From NCBI GenBank assembly GCA_016708345.1, contig JADJFX010000005.1, forward strand, positions 1-38,840: 38,840 bases of DNA, in the 5' to 3' direction. The DNA comes from Candidatus Rhodoferax bjergmarkensis (lineage in GTDB: Bacteria; Pseudomonadota; Gammaproteobacteria; Burkholderiales; Burkholderiaceae_C). Made by a program: the position numbers and the translations under genes. This document shows positions 25,924 through 35,574 of the stretch, one piece after another (the first letter of the stretch is position 1; each line of letters starts with the position of its first letter). A model generated the notes under the pieces. It was not told where the DNA came from. It did no database searches and was given only the letters and a program-made list of their open reading frames with translations.

Positions 25924-28206
25924 ATGAGCCAAACCAGCGGCTTGCTGGACGAAGTTGAAGGAACTGTGCAGGGGCACCGCGATGGTCACGGATTCGTCAA
26001 CCGCGACGATGGTGAATCCGATATTTACCTGCCACCCAATGAGATGCGGGCGGTTCTTCACAAAGACCGCGTCAAAGTACGCATTGTGCGAAGTGACCGC
26101 AGAGGGCGACCCGAGGGGAGAGTACTTGAAATCCTGGAGCGCCCTAAACAACCCATCATTGGCCGCTTGCTGCAGGAAAGTGGCATATGGATTGTTGCGC
26201 CAGAAGACAAGCGTTATGGGCAGGATGTGATGATTCCCAAAACGGCGACTGGTGCGGCCAAGCCGGGCCAGGTTGTCGTGGTTGAACTGACGGAGCCACC
26301 TTCCCTTTATGGTCAACCGGTGGGGCGTGTCAAAGAGATACTGGGCGAGATTGACGACCCTGGTATGGAGATCGAAATTGCCGTGCGCAAGTACAGTGTG
26401 CCTTATGAGTTTTCGGATGCCTGTATCGCGTTGGCCCGAACGCTGCCGGACAGTGTTCGGCAGCAAGACAAAAAGCGTCGCGTTGATTTGACTGATGTTC
26501 CATTGGTGACCATCGACGGTGAAGATGCGCGGGATTTTGATGACGCGGTTTATTGTGAGCCAACAAAAATAGGCAAAGGAAAATCAGCTGCCAAGGGGTG
26601 GCGCTTGCTGGTGGCGATTGCCGATGTCAGCCATTACGTCGAGAACGGCTCCGCCATTGATGTGGACGCCTATGAGCGTGCTACCAGCGTGTATTTCCCG
26701 CGGCGCGTTATTCCGATGTTGCCTGAGAAATTGTCGAACGGACTGTGTTCTCTCAACCCGGAAGTCGAACGCCTGTGCATGGTCTGCGATATGGTGGTGA
26801 CTGAAGATGGTGATGTGTCGGCTTACCAGTTTTATCCGGCTGTCATGTGGAGTCATGCACGATTTACCTACACCGAAGTAGCCGCCATCTTGGCTAACAC
26901 GCGTGGCCCGGAGGCGCTCAAGCGCAAGCAGCGGGTGTCGGACCTGATGAATTTGCATGATGTGTACCGGGCATTATTGAAGTCTCGAACACGCAGAGGC
27001 GCAGTTGATTTTGAAACTGTCGAGACGCAGATTGTTTGTGACGAAGGGGGGCGCATTGAAAAAATCGTTCCGCGTACCCGCAATGATGCACACAAGTTGA
27101 TTGAAGAGGCGATGCTTGCTGCCAATGTTTGCAGTGCAGACTACATTTCGCAAAGCAAGCATGCAGGATTGTTTCGGGTGCACGAAGGCCCCACGCCTGA
27201 GAAAAAAGAGATATTGCGCAACTATCTCAAGGCGACGGGCGTGGGCATGACGATCAGCGACGACCCTTCACCGGGGGAGTTTCAGGCGATTGCGCTGGCA
27301 ACCAAGGACCGGCCAGATGCACTGCAGATTCATTCCATGCTGCTGCGATCCATGCAGCAAGCGATCTACACACCCGTCAATAGCGGTCACTTCGGCCTCG
27401 CTTTCGAGGCCTATACCCACTTTACCAGCCCGATCCGGCGCTACCCCGATCTGTTGGTACACCGGGTCATCAAGGCGATTCTGGCCAAGACCAAGTACCA
27501 GTTGCCCGTGTTGCCCTTGCCAGGCGAGGCTCACGCCAAACTGTCTCGGCGGCTTGAAAAGGGGCAGTCGGCACGCGCTGCGCAATCGGGCGAAAAACCC
27601 AAAAAGCTCAGCGCCGAAAGCATGGCTTGGCAAGCTGCAGGCATGCATTGCAGTGCCAATGAACGTCGTGCTGACGAGGCCAGCCGCGATGTCGAAGCGT
27701 GGCTCAAGTGCAAGTACATGCGTGAGCACCTTGGCGAGGAGTATGGCGGTGTGGTCAGTTCAGCGACGAGCTTCGGCATCTTCGTCACACTGGACGCCAT
27801 GTATGTTGAAGGGCTTGTTCACATCACCGAGTTGGGGGGCGAGTATTACCGTTTTGACGAGATGCGCCAGGAGCTTCGGGGTGAGCGCACCGGTATGCGC
27901 TATGGCATTGGTACCCGCGTTCGGGTTCAGGTCAGTCGGGTGGATCTGGATGGTCGCAGGATCGATTTTCGCTTGATCGATGAAAATGAAGGCTTGATGG
28001 CCCGCTCCGGGAAAGACAAAGATTCGTTTCGTGATGGCAGTAACCACCCACCGGTACAGTTTGACCTTGCCGGTTCGTCAAAAAAGCGGGCAGACCGCAA
28101 AATGACTGACTCTATGCCGCGCGTTGCCAAGTCCTCTGCCCGTAGCAACCGATCATCTTCAAAACCAGCGGCAAGCAACAAAAAAAGCCGTAAAACCCGG
28201 CGTTAA
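25924..28206 (+). CDS. rnr: Ribonuclease R (3'-5' exoribonuclease)
   Basis: 760 residues from ATG 25924; the frame is open upstream but overlaps tRNA-Leu. It begins directly with the cold-shock/OB domains (GTVQGHRDGHGFVNRDDGES). The RNB catalytic core has TIDGEDARDFDDAVYCE with Asp201, 204, 206 and 207 for two-metal RNA hydrolysis; then YFPRRVIPMLPEKLSNGLCS and FTSPIRRYPDLLVHR. The S1 domain is near residues 620-705 (VVSSATSFGIFVTLDAMYVE). A basic Ser/Lys tail (SNKKSRKTRR) ends it. The N-terminal helix-turn-helix present in E. coli RNase R (813 residues) is absent. The enzyme degrades structured RNA and helps in rRNA and tmRNA quality control and cold growth. It converges with nnr, four bases between stops. 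Confidence 0.95.
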   Translation: MSQTSGLLDEVEGTVQGHRDGHGFVNRDDGESDIYLPPNEMRAVLHKDRVKVRIVRSDRRGRPEGRVLEILERPKQPIIGRLLQESGIWIVAPEDKRYGQDVMIPKTATGAAKPGQVVVVELTEPPSLYGQPVGRVKEILGEIDDPGMEIEIAVRKYSVPYEFSDACIALARTLPDSVRQQDKKRRVDLTDVPLVTIDGEDARDFDDAVYCEPTKIGKGKSAAKGWRLLVAIADVSHYVENGSAIDVDAYERATSVYFPRRVIPMLPEKLSNGLCSLNPEVERLCMVCDMVVTEDGDVSAYQFYPAVMWSHARFTYTEVAAILANTRGPEALKRKQRVSDLMNLHDVYRALLKSRTRRGAVDFETVETQIVCDEGGRIEKIVPRTRNDAHKLIEEAMLAANVCSADYISQSKHAGLFRVHEGPTPEKKEILRNYLKATGVGMTISDDPSPGEFQAIALATKDRPDALQIHSMLLRSMQQAIYTPVNSGHFGLAFEAYTHFTSPIRRYPDLLVHRVIKAILAKTKYQLPVLPLPGEAHAKLSRRLEKGQSARAAQSGEKPKKLSAESMAWQAAGMHCSANERRADEASRDVEAWLKCKYMREHLGEEYGGVVSSATSFGIFVTLDAMYVEGLVHITELGGEYYRFDEMRQELRGERTGMRYGIGTRVRVQVSRVDLDGRRIDFRLIDENEGLMARSGKDKDSFRDGSNHPPVQFDLAGSSKKRADRKMTDSMPRVAKSSARSNRSSSKPAASNKKSRKTRR

Positions 28207-28210
28207 AAAA

Positions 28211-29617
28211 TTACCGCAAAGCGAACTGGGTCAGATGGCTGGCTGTCATTGGCAAATGACGGGGCCAGCGGTCAGCTGCCAAGCCATGGCGGTAAACCGA
28301 TTCGCAGGCGGCTTCGAAGGCTGGTACATGGCTTGCCAAAGCGGCACCCACCATGCCGGCCAGTACGTCGCCGGTGCCGGCTGTCGCCAAACTTGCATTG
28401 CCAGTTGGATTGATCACAGGCGTCTGGTCGGGGGCCGCGATGACCGTGCCTGAGCCTTTGAGAACGACGGTGCAGCAAAAAGCTTGCGCCAAACGATGTG
28501 CGGCTGCCATGCGGTCTTGCTGCACAAGTTGGGCAGTGGTGCCGAGCAGGCGGGCTGCTTCCAGCGGGTGGGGCGTGAGCACAGTGCTGGCGTGCCCATT
28601 GGCTCTTGCTTTGAGCAGGTTTTGCAGCTGCCTCTCTTTTGCTATTGAATTTATAGCATCTGCATCAATCACCACGTGCGCAGCGGTCGATATTATCCTT
28701 GGAAGCTCTTCGTGAATGTATTCTCCGCCACCACAGCCGCAAACCACCGTCATGGCCGTGAAGTCCAATGAGTCAATGGAGCGCAACATCAGCTCGGGGT
28801 GGTTTGTATCAACCTCCAAGCCCGAGTGACCAAGCAAACCAACAAATACCCGGCCGGCACCGGCACGCAAGGCGGCGGATGCAGCCAACAAAGCAGCGCG
28901 GGCATTGGAGCCCCTGCAAGCCAGGCAGTCGGTTCGCTTGCCGGGTGTGAGCTTGCTGACGTGATGTGGCCACCGAGTTCGTGCAGCCACAGGTTGCCAA
29001 CCGCATCACGTCCAGATGCGGTAAACAAGCCTGGCTTGAGCGTGAGCAGAACTCAAGGTGTCAGTAGCCTTGACGCTCGGTTCGGTCAGGACACCCGTGT
29101 CGGCATTGAGTCCAGTGGGCACATCTATCGCGAGCACACTACCAGTGCAGGCGTTGATTTGGTGAATCCAGTGCGCCAGTTGCCCCTGCGGCGGGCGTGC
29201 ATGTGAGCCGATACCCAGCAATGCGTCAATACAAAAATCGGGGCACAGTGGCGGCTCCTGTGCAAAATTTACCCCAGAAGCGAGCGCCCGTCGGTACGAC
29301 TCGGCAGCGTCCCCAGGGCACGTGTCGGGGCTGCCAAGCCAGGTCACCACGGGTGCTTTGCCCCAATGCTGCAGGTGCATGGCGGCTTCCAATCCGTCCC
29401 CGCCATTGTTGCCCGCCCCGCAGGCAATCCAGATGCGGCGGGCGTGTGGCGCAATGGCCATGGCCAGTTGCGCCACGGCCAAGCCAGCGCGCTGCATCAG
29501 TGTGTGAGCAGGCAGGCAGGCTTGCGCGGTTTGTTCGATGCCCCGTGTGGCATTGACGTTGTACAGGGCCTGCCGCGATCGGGGTGGGATTTGCCGCATG
29601 GTAGCGATCAAGCGCAA
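28211..29617 (-). CDS. nnr: Bifunctional NAD(P)H-hydrate epimerase / ADP-dependent dehydratase (frameshifted)
   Basis: Repairs hydrated NAD(P)H. The N-terminal YjeF_N epimerase reads CGAGNNGGDGLEAAMHLQHW, DFCIDALLGIG and LAIDVPTGLNADTGV. The C-terminal carbohydrate-kinase-like dehydratase reads AALLAASAALRAGAGRVFVG, VVIDADAINSIAKERQLQ, TVLTPHPLEAARLLGT, VVLKGSGTVIA and the nucleotide motif ATAGTGDVLAGMVGAAL. Two or more slips near 28930-29050 scramble the linker and the HKGS-type segment. Total length, about 468 codons, suits the fused form. The dispersed hairpin repeat (28638-28667) lies in the coding sequence around the residues DADAINSIAKER. Last gene of the minus-strand run from dadA; 14 bp after the metallo-hydrolase. 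Confidence 0.9.
28638..28667 (-). repeat. Dispersed hairpin repeat, copy B (inside nnr)
   Basis: TTTTGCTATT, a variable centre and TATAGC match the reverse complement of copy A. The hairpin is GCTAT-TGAATTT-ATAGC (5-7-5). Only about 30 bp of similarity is convincing. It is read in frame by nnr. Confidence 0.45.
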
Positions 29618-29631
29618 GGACCTGCCGCCTT

Positions 29632-30519
29632 TTAAAACTCGTAGGTTTCACCCTCGCGAGCGAGGCGATAGACAGGGTCGCCCACTTGCGAGGGGTGGTC
29701 GGCAAGCACCTGGTTGAAGACCGCATCAAGCGCATCGTCGCTGCGGGTCGGTTCGTGGTGGGTGCAAAACAGCACCTTGGCCCCTGCTTTTTTTGCGTAC
29801 TCAATACTGGTGTTGAAGGTTCCGTGACCCCAGCCTTTTTTGGTCGGGTATTCCTGCTCGGTGTAGGAGCTGTCAGAGATCAGGACATCGACCCCACGCA
29901 TGGCCCGCAAAATGCTCTCAGACTTTTCATCCACGAAGGACTGGTACTCTGCGTAAGCCTCCTCACCCGGTTCATAAATATTGAACGGTGGTTCATGGTC
30001 GCCTGTGAAGAAAACTGATTTTCCATGGGCTTCAACTCGGTAACCAAAGTCGACAACGGGATGGTTCATCAGGTAGGGCGTCACCGTGGCAGAGCCGATC
30101 TGGATGCTTTTCTCTGGTGCCAGGGTGACGTATTCAATGTTGGCCTTCATCTCCGCTTCACGCACCGGGAAATAGCTGTATTGCAGCTGGACGGCCATGA
30201 TTTGTTCAACACCCTTGCCAGTAACGGGGTCAAATGCACCGTGCAGACGCAGCAAGTTTCCCGGAATGAAATTGGGGATGAAAAAAGGCAAACCCTGGAT
30301 GTGGTCCCAGTGGGAGTGGGTGATGAAGACGTTGGCGGTCACTGGCAACTCGGCCAGCAAGGTTTGGGAAAGCGGAAAGATGCCGGTGCCCGCGTCGATG
30401 ATGATGAGCTCGTTGTTGTCGGTGCGGATTTCAATGCAGGTGGTGTTGCCACCGTAGCGCACTGTTTTCGGACCCGGTGAGGCAATGGACCCCCGCACAC
30501 CCCAAAATCTGACTTTCAT
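29632..30519 (-). CDS. Metallo-beta-lactamase-fold hydrolase
   Basis: 295 residues, intact, starting MKVRFWGVRGSIASPGPKTV. It carries the metal motif THSHWDH (His68, His70, Asp72, His73), a MNHPVVDFGYRVEAHGK stretch, FFTGDHEPPF, the acidic metal ligand region DVLISDSSYTEQEYPTK and CTHHEPTRSDDALD. This places it in the RNase Z/PhnP-like branch of the superfamily rather than with beta-lactamases or GloB. Relatives occur beside signalling proteins and may act on cyclic nucleotides or phosphodiesters; the substrate here is unknown. It lies 9 bp downstream of the HDOD gene and 14 bp upstream of nnr on the same strand, so the genes are probably one operon. Confidence 0.85.
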   Translation of the reverse strand: MKVRFWGVRGSIASPGPKTVRYGGNTTCIEIRTDNNELIIIDAGTGIFPLSQTLLAELPVTANVFITHSHWDHIQGLPFFIPNFIPGNLLRLHGAFDPVTGKGVEQIMAVQLQYSYFPVREAEMKANIEYVTLAPEKSIQIGSATVTPYLMNHPVVDFGYRVEAHGKSVFFTGDHEPPFNIYEPGEEAYAEYQSFVDEKSESILRAMRGVDVLISDSSYTEQEYPTKKGWGHGTFNTSIEYAKKAGAKVLFCTHHEPTRSDDALDAVFNQVLADHPSQVGDPVYRLAREGETYEF

Positions 30520-30528
30520 GCCTTGCCC

Positions 30529-31371
30529 CTAAACTTTTGAAAATATCTTGGCTTCCTCAAACATCGGAGCCAAGTCGCCCATTGAAGCAATCACTTCGTC
30601 CAGTGTGCCGCCCAGGCGTTTGGCCAGCATGGGAGGCAGTTCTTCAATGTGGGGGTTGCCGCCAAAGCCGAACTCCATCTTCTTGCTGATCTGGTTCGCC
30701 GCGAAAACACAGGCAATCATGTCAGAGTCTTTGAGGTCGTCTCCGTACTGGTGCCGGATCGTATCAATCAGGCCAGGGGCAAAGCGCCATTTTTCAACCA
30801 GCATGGCACCAACCACCGCATGGTCTACCCCAATGGTGGCGCGCAGTGCCATATGCAAAGAACTTCCGTTGGACTGGCTGGCCTGCAGTGCCAGGCTGAA
30901 TTCCTGGGGCATGAATTGGGCAAAAACCACTTTGCCAAAGTCATGCAGCAACCCCGCAATGAAGCAATCCATGGGGTCTGCGTCGTCAACCCGCAAGGCC
31001 AGCTGCTTGGCAATGCTGGCCGTGGCCAGCGAATGCAGCAGATACTGCTGCGCGTCAAAGCCTGCTGCGTTGTCCTTGGGCAGCATGCCAATGGCGGCAA
31101 TGCTCAGGGCCAGGTTCTTGATGGTGTTAAACCCAAGGTAGACCACCGCATGACTGATGGAAGTGATCTGCTTGGGCAGGCTGTAATACGCCGAGTTGAC
31201 CACCTTCAAAATTTTGACAGTAACCACGGGGTCTTTGTCAATGACCTGTACCAGGTCTTTGGGGGTGCAATTCACGTCGCGGGTAAGCTCCAAAATTTTT
31301 TGGACACTTTTGGGAAAAGCAGGCATACCATCGACGGCAGCGGCCAATTTTTGAGAGAGTTCAGGGCTCAT
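30529..31371 (-). CDS. HDOD-domain signalling protein
   Basis: 280 residues from ATG 31371. The HDOD domain covers about residues 10-215: GMPAFPKSVQKILELTRDVN, DLVQVIDKDPVVTVKILKVV, NSAYYSLPKQITSISHAVVY, LGFNTIKNLALSI and CFIAGLLHDFGKVVFAQFM. HDOD proteins resemble HD phosphodiesterases but usually act as regulatory, non-catalytic domains in stress, motility or c-di-GMP-linked signalling. The HDFGK here keeps an HD pair. The frame is open far upstream, giving an apparent fusion to DadA, but dadA changes frame and ends in TGA overlapping this ATG (ATGA), so it is a separate gene. It is followed after 9 bp by the metallo-hydrolase. Confidence 0.85.
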   Translation of the reverse strand: MSPELSQKLAAAVDGMPAFPKSVQKILELTRDVNCTPKDLVQVIDKDPVVTVKILKVVNSAYYSLPKQITSISHAVVYLGFNTIKNLALSIAAIGMLPKDNAAGFDAQQYLLHSLATASIAKQLALRVDDADPMDCFIAGLLHDFGKVVFAQFMPQEFSLALQASQSNGSSLHMALRATIGVDHAVVGAMLVEKWRFAPGLIDTIRHQYGDDLKDSDMIACVFAANQISKKMEFGFGGNPHIEELPPMLAKRLGGTLDEVIASMGDLAPMFEEAKIFSKV

Positions 31372-32666
31372 GGCGTTGATTGTCTGTAAACAGCTGTTTG
31401 TGTCAATACATTCATGGATTGACTCATGCGCTGCAATCGTTCCACCCCAAAACCGGAGACATCCAGGTGAGGTGTTTTCGCTTATTTGATCAGCCAGCGC
31501 ACGCGCACTGCCGCAACTCAAGGCCCATCCACTGGCACCATGGCCCAGGTTGAGCCAAAGCCCGTTGACCCCGCTGGGGCCTAAAACAGGGGGGCCGTCG
31601 GGCAACACAGCACGCGTTCCTTTCCATTCCTGCACCCCGCCTGAAATATTGGCGGCACCGGCAAACCAGTCATGCAATACCTTGTACAGGGTCTGCAGCG
31701 AGCTGGCGCGCTTTTGGTCGGGCGAAACCGCAAGCTCAGCAATGCCCGCCACCCGCACACGATGGCCCATGCGCGCTATCGACACCTTGTAATGCTCATC
31801 GATCACCGCGCTGCGCGGTGCGTTGAGCGGCTGTCGAATGACCGAGGTGATGGAGTAGCCGTGGACAGCGGCCAAAGGAATGGGAAGACGAGTGCCAGCA
31901 GCCGCGCAGACTCCATGCCTGCACACAAGACGACAGCGTCAAAAGTCCACGGCGGTTGCTTCGCCTGCCACCGCGAGCGTCACTTTTCTGGCGGGCACTA
32001 TTCGCGTGACGGTTCTGTTGAAACAAAACTTGACGCCCAAACGCTGCGCGGCTTTTGAGCATCAGGGCAAACTGGCGGCAGTTGGCAACCTCATCCTCCG
32101 GCAAATGTACCGATCCAAAAATTCAGTGTCGGGGTTCAGGGCAAGCTCGATTTTGCGGGTTTCGAGCGGATCGAGTTCCTGAATGCAACACCCGCTTCAC
32201 GCAGCACCTGCAATCGGGTTGAATCAGCTGGCTGTCCCGCTCTGTTCGCAGCAGAACCATCATGCCTTCACTGCGTTCATAGTCCAGTTTGAGATTGGCG
32301 GTGATGTGGTGCAGGCGTTCGCGGCTGTAAAGCGCCAGGCGCTGGAGATTCGCTCGATTCAGTGAATACTTCTGTAGCTTGCAGGCGCGGTACCACTTCC
32401 AGAGCCGGGCCAATTCTTGCGTCGACAGAGGCAGCCCCAACTTGACCGGGGCAAAGCGGCTGAACAAACCTTGCATCGCCTTGCCCGGCACGGCGGGTGT
32501 TGCCCAAGGGCTGATATAGCTGGGCGCCACGATGCCCGCAGTGGCAAAGCTGGCCTCTTCGGCAGCGGCCCCGGCGCTCCAGCACGGTGACTTCGTGACC
32601 GTCGCAGGCCAGCTCGTAAGCCGTGGTCACGCCGATGATGCCGGCACCGATGACTGCAATCTTCAT
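31368..32666 (-). CDS. dadA: D-amino-acid dehydrogenase small subunit-like (frameshifted)
   Basis: FAD enzyme that oxidises D-amino acids (classically D-alanine) to keto acids and passes electrons to the respiratory chain at the inner membrane. It starts MKIAVIGAGIIGVTTAYELA (dinucleotide-binding GxGxxG) at 32666. Later parts include PSYISPWATPAVPGKAMQGL, VSIARMGHRVRVAGIAELAV and the C-terminal PDGPPVLGPSGVNGLWLNLG with HGASGWALSCGSARALADQI. After a final slip near 31475 the end reads DVSGFGVERLQRMSQ and stops at TGA 31368-31370. 433 codons fit the usual 432 residues. At least five slips occur in 1.3 kb, in the poor-quality stretch. It is divergent from aceE and overlaps the HDOD start by four bases. 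Confidence 0.88.
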
Positions 32667-32844
32667 GCTTGCCTTAATCAATAACTCAAAAAAGTGGCTG
32701 TAACGCCCATAGAACATGCGTGATACGCTACGATTTTTATAGTAAAATTCAAGTCCAATTATTCAAAATATGTTTGATTGTCGCACCGGCCGGTAGGGTG
32801 CGGTACATTGGATACTTCCGTATCCCTGACCTCTGGAGAGACGC

Positions 32845-35561
32845 ATGTCCGAAATTCCTGCCAATTTATTCGCCATTGCCGCCCAAGACACTGACCACCC
32901 GGAAACCCGTGAATGGATGGATGCCTTGTCCGCCGTCATTCAGGCCGAGGGGCCGGAGCGGGCGCATTACCTGTTGGAGCAGTTGCTGGAGCACGCCCGC
33001 GAAAGCAGCATCGACATGCCGTTTTCCGCCAACACCGGGTATGTCAACACCATAGAGCCCGACCATGAGGAACACTCGCCCGGCAATTTGGCGCTGGAAG
33101 GGCGGCTGCGCGCCTACATGCGCTGGAACGCCATGGCCATGGTGGTCAAGGCCAACCGGCACCACCCCGCCGACGGCGGCGACCTGGGTGGGCACATCGG
33201 TTCCTTTGCCTCGCTGGCACACATGTTTGGCGCGGGTTTCAACCATTTCTGGCACGCCGAAAGCCACGCTCCGGGCAAAGAACACGGCGGCGACTGCCTG
33301 TTCATTCAGGGTCACTCTGGCACCGGGGTCTATGCCCGGGCCCACCTGGAAGGCCGCCTGACCGAAGAGCAGTTGCTCAATTTCCGCCAAGAAGTGGGGC
33401 GCAAGGCCTGTCAAGCTACCCGCACCCCAAACTCATGCCCGATTTCTGGCAGTTCTCCACCGTCTCGATGGGGCTGGGGCCGCTGATGGCGATTTACCAA
33501 GCGCGCTTCTTAAAGTATTTGCACGCCCGGGGCATCGCCAACACCGAGAACCGCAAGGTGTGGGTGTTTTGTGGCGATGGCGAGATGGACGAAGTGGAAT
33601 CGCTGGGCGCCATTGGCCTGGCCGCACGCGAAAAGCTCGACAACCTCATTTTTGTCGTCAACTGCAACCTGCAACGCCTGGACGGCCCGGTGCGTGGCAA
33701 CGGCAAGATCATTCAGGAACTGGAGAGCGAGTTCCGTGGCGCGGGTTGGAACGTGCTCAAAGTCATTTGGGGTAGCGAGTGGGATGCACTCTTGGCGCGC
33801 GACAAAGACGGTGCCTTGCGCAAGATCATGATGGACACGCTGGACGGCGACTACCAGGCCTTCAAAGCCAATGACGGCGCCTTTGTGCGCAAACACTTCT
33901 TTGGCCGCGACCCGCGCACGCTGGAGATGGTGGCCAAAATGAGCGACGACGACATCTTTGCCCTGCGCCGTGGTGGCCACGACAACAAAAAGATGTTCGC
34001 CGCCTTCCACGCCGCATCCCACCACAGCGGCGAACCCACCGTGATACTGGCCAAAACCGTCAAGGGTTTTGGCATGGGCAAGGCGGGCGAGGGCAAAAAC
34101 AATGTGCACCAGACCAAAAAGCTCACCGATGAGGACATCAAAGCCTTTCGCGACCGCTTCAACATCCCCATTCCCGACAGCGAAATCAGCGCGTTGCCGT
34201 TTTACAAACCGGCCGACGACACGCCCGAAATGCGTTACCTGCACGAGCGCCGCGAGGCCCTGGGCGGCTACCTGCCGCACCGGCGCACCAAGGCGGACGA
34301 GCAGTTCACCATTCCCTCTTTGGAAACATTTGCCTCGGTGATGGAGCCCACGCCCGAGGGGCGCGAAATCTCCACCACCCAAGCCTATGTGCGCTTTTTG
34401 ACCACGCTGCTGCGCGACAAGGCGCTGGGCCCACGGGTGGTGCCCATTGTGGTGGACGAGTCGCGCACCTTTGGCATGGAGGGCCTGTTCCGCCAGATTG
34501 GCATTTACAACCCCAAGGGCCAGCTCTACACCCCGGTCGACAAAGACCAGGTGATGTACTACCGCGAAGACAAGGCCGGGCAAATTTTGCAAGAGGGCAT
34601 TAACGAGGCCGGCGGCATGGCCAGCTGGATTGCAGCGGCCACCAGCTATTCCACAAGCAACCGCATCATGGTGCCGTTTTATGTGTATTACTCGATGTTC
34701 GGCTTCCAGCGCATTGGTGACCTGGCCTGGGCGGCGGGCGACATGCTGGCACGCGGATTTTTGCTGGGTGGCACCAGCGGGCGCACCACGCTCAATGGCG
34801 AAGGCCTGCAGCATGAAGACGGCCACAGCCAGATATTGGCCAACACCATCCCCAACTGCGTGAGTTACGACCCCACGTTTGCGCACGAGGTGGGCGTCAT
34901 CCTGCACCACGGCTTGAAGCGCATGGTGGAAAAGCAGGAAGACGTTTTTTACTACATCACCCTGCTCAACGAGAACTACGCCATGCCGGGTCTGACCCCG
35001 GGTACGGAAGATCAAATCATCAAAGGCATGTACCTGTGCAAAGAAGGCCCAAAGATGACGCCGCGCGTGCAGCTGCTGGGCTGTGGCTCCATTCTGCGTG
35101 AGGCGTTGGCAGCGCAAGAGTTGCTGGCATTGGACTGGGGCGTGGGCTCCAATGTGTGGAGTTGCCCCAGCTTTAACGAGCTGGCGCGCGATGGCCAAAA
35201 CTGTGAGCGCCACAACTTGCTGCACCCCACCGATGCCCCACAGGTGCCGTTTGTGGCCCAGCAGCTGGACAAACACACCGGCCCGGTGGTGGCCGCTACC
35301 GACTTTATGAAGGCCTTTGCCGAACAAATTCGCGCCTTTATTCCCAAGGGCCGCGCCTACAAGGTGCTGGGCACCGACGGCTTTGGCCGCAGCGACTTCC
35401 GCTCCAAGCTGCGCGAGCACTTTGAGGTGAACCGCCATTTCATCGTCGTCGCGGCCCTCAAAGCCTTGAGCGAGGAGGGCAGTGTGCCGGTGAGCAAAGT
35501 GGCTGAGGCGATTGCCAAGTACGGCATCCAGGCCGACAAGATCAACCCGCTGTACGCCTAA
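32845..35561 (+). CDS. aceE: Pyruvate dehydrogenase E1 component, homodimeric type (one frameshift)
   Basis: About 905 residues. Decarboxylates pyruvate with thiamine diphosphate and acetylates the lipoyl group of AceF. It starts at ATG 32845, 4 bp after GGAGAG (32835-32840). The N-terminus has RAYMRWNAMAMVVKANRHHP, GDLGGHIGSFASLAHMFGAG and FIQGHSGTGVYARAHLEGR. The thiamine-diphosphate motif is GDGEMDEVESLGAIGLAARE through NLIFVVNCNLQRLDGPVRGN. The pyrimidine-binding and C-terminal domains follow (VVPIVVDESRTFGMEGLFRQ, LLGGTSGRTTLNGEGLQHED, DGFGRSDFRSKLREHFEVNR). One missing G near 33398-33405 (expected VGGKGLSSYPHPKLMPDFW) breaks the frame; an essential, otherwise perfect gene makes a base error likely. 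Divergent from dadA across a 178-bp gap; the aceF ATG is 13 bp downstream. Confidence 0.96.
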
Positions 35562-35574
35562 CCGAAAGAACACC

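Noticed and set aside
30529..31926. An apparent DadA-HDOD fusion protein of 465 residues
   Set aside because: DadA continues in another frame after a slip near 31475 to a normal C-terminal end and a TGA overlapping the HDOD ATG, so these are two genes.
33398..33408. Programmed ribosomal frameshift in aceE
   Set aside because: No slippery heptamer or downstream structure is evident; a single missing G restores the family-conserved VGGKGLSSYPHP reading.
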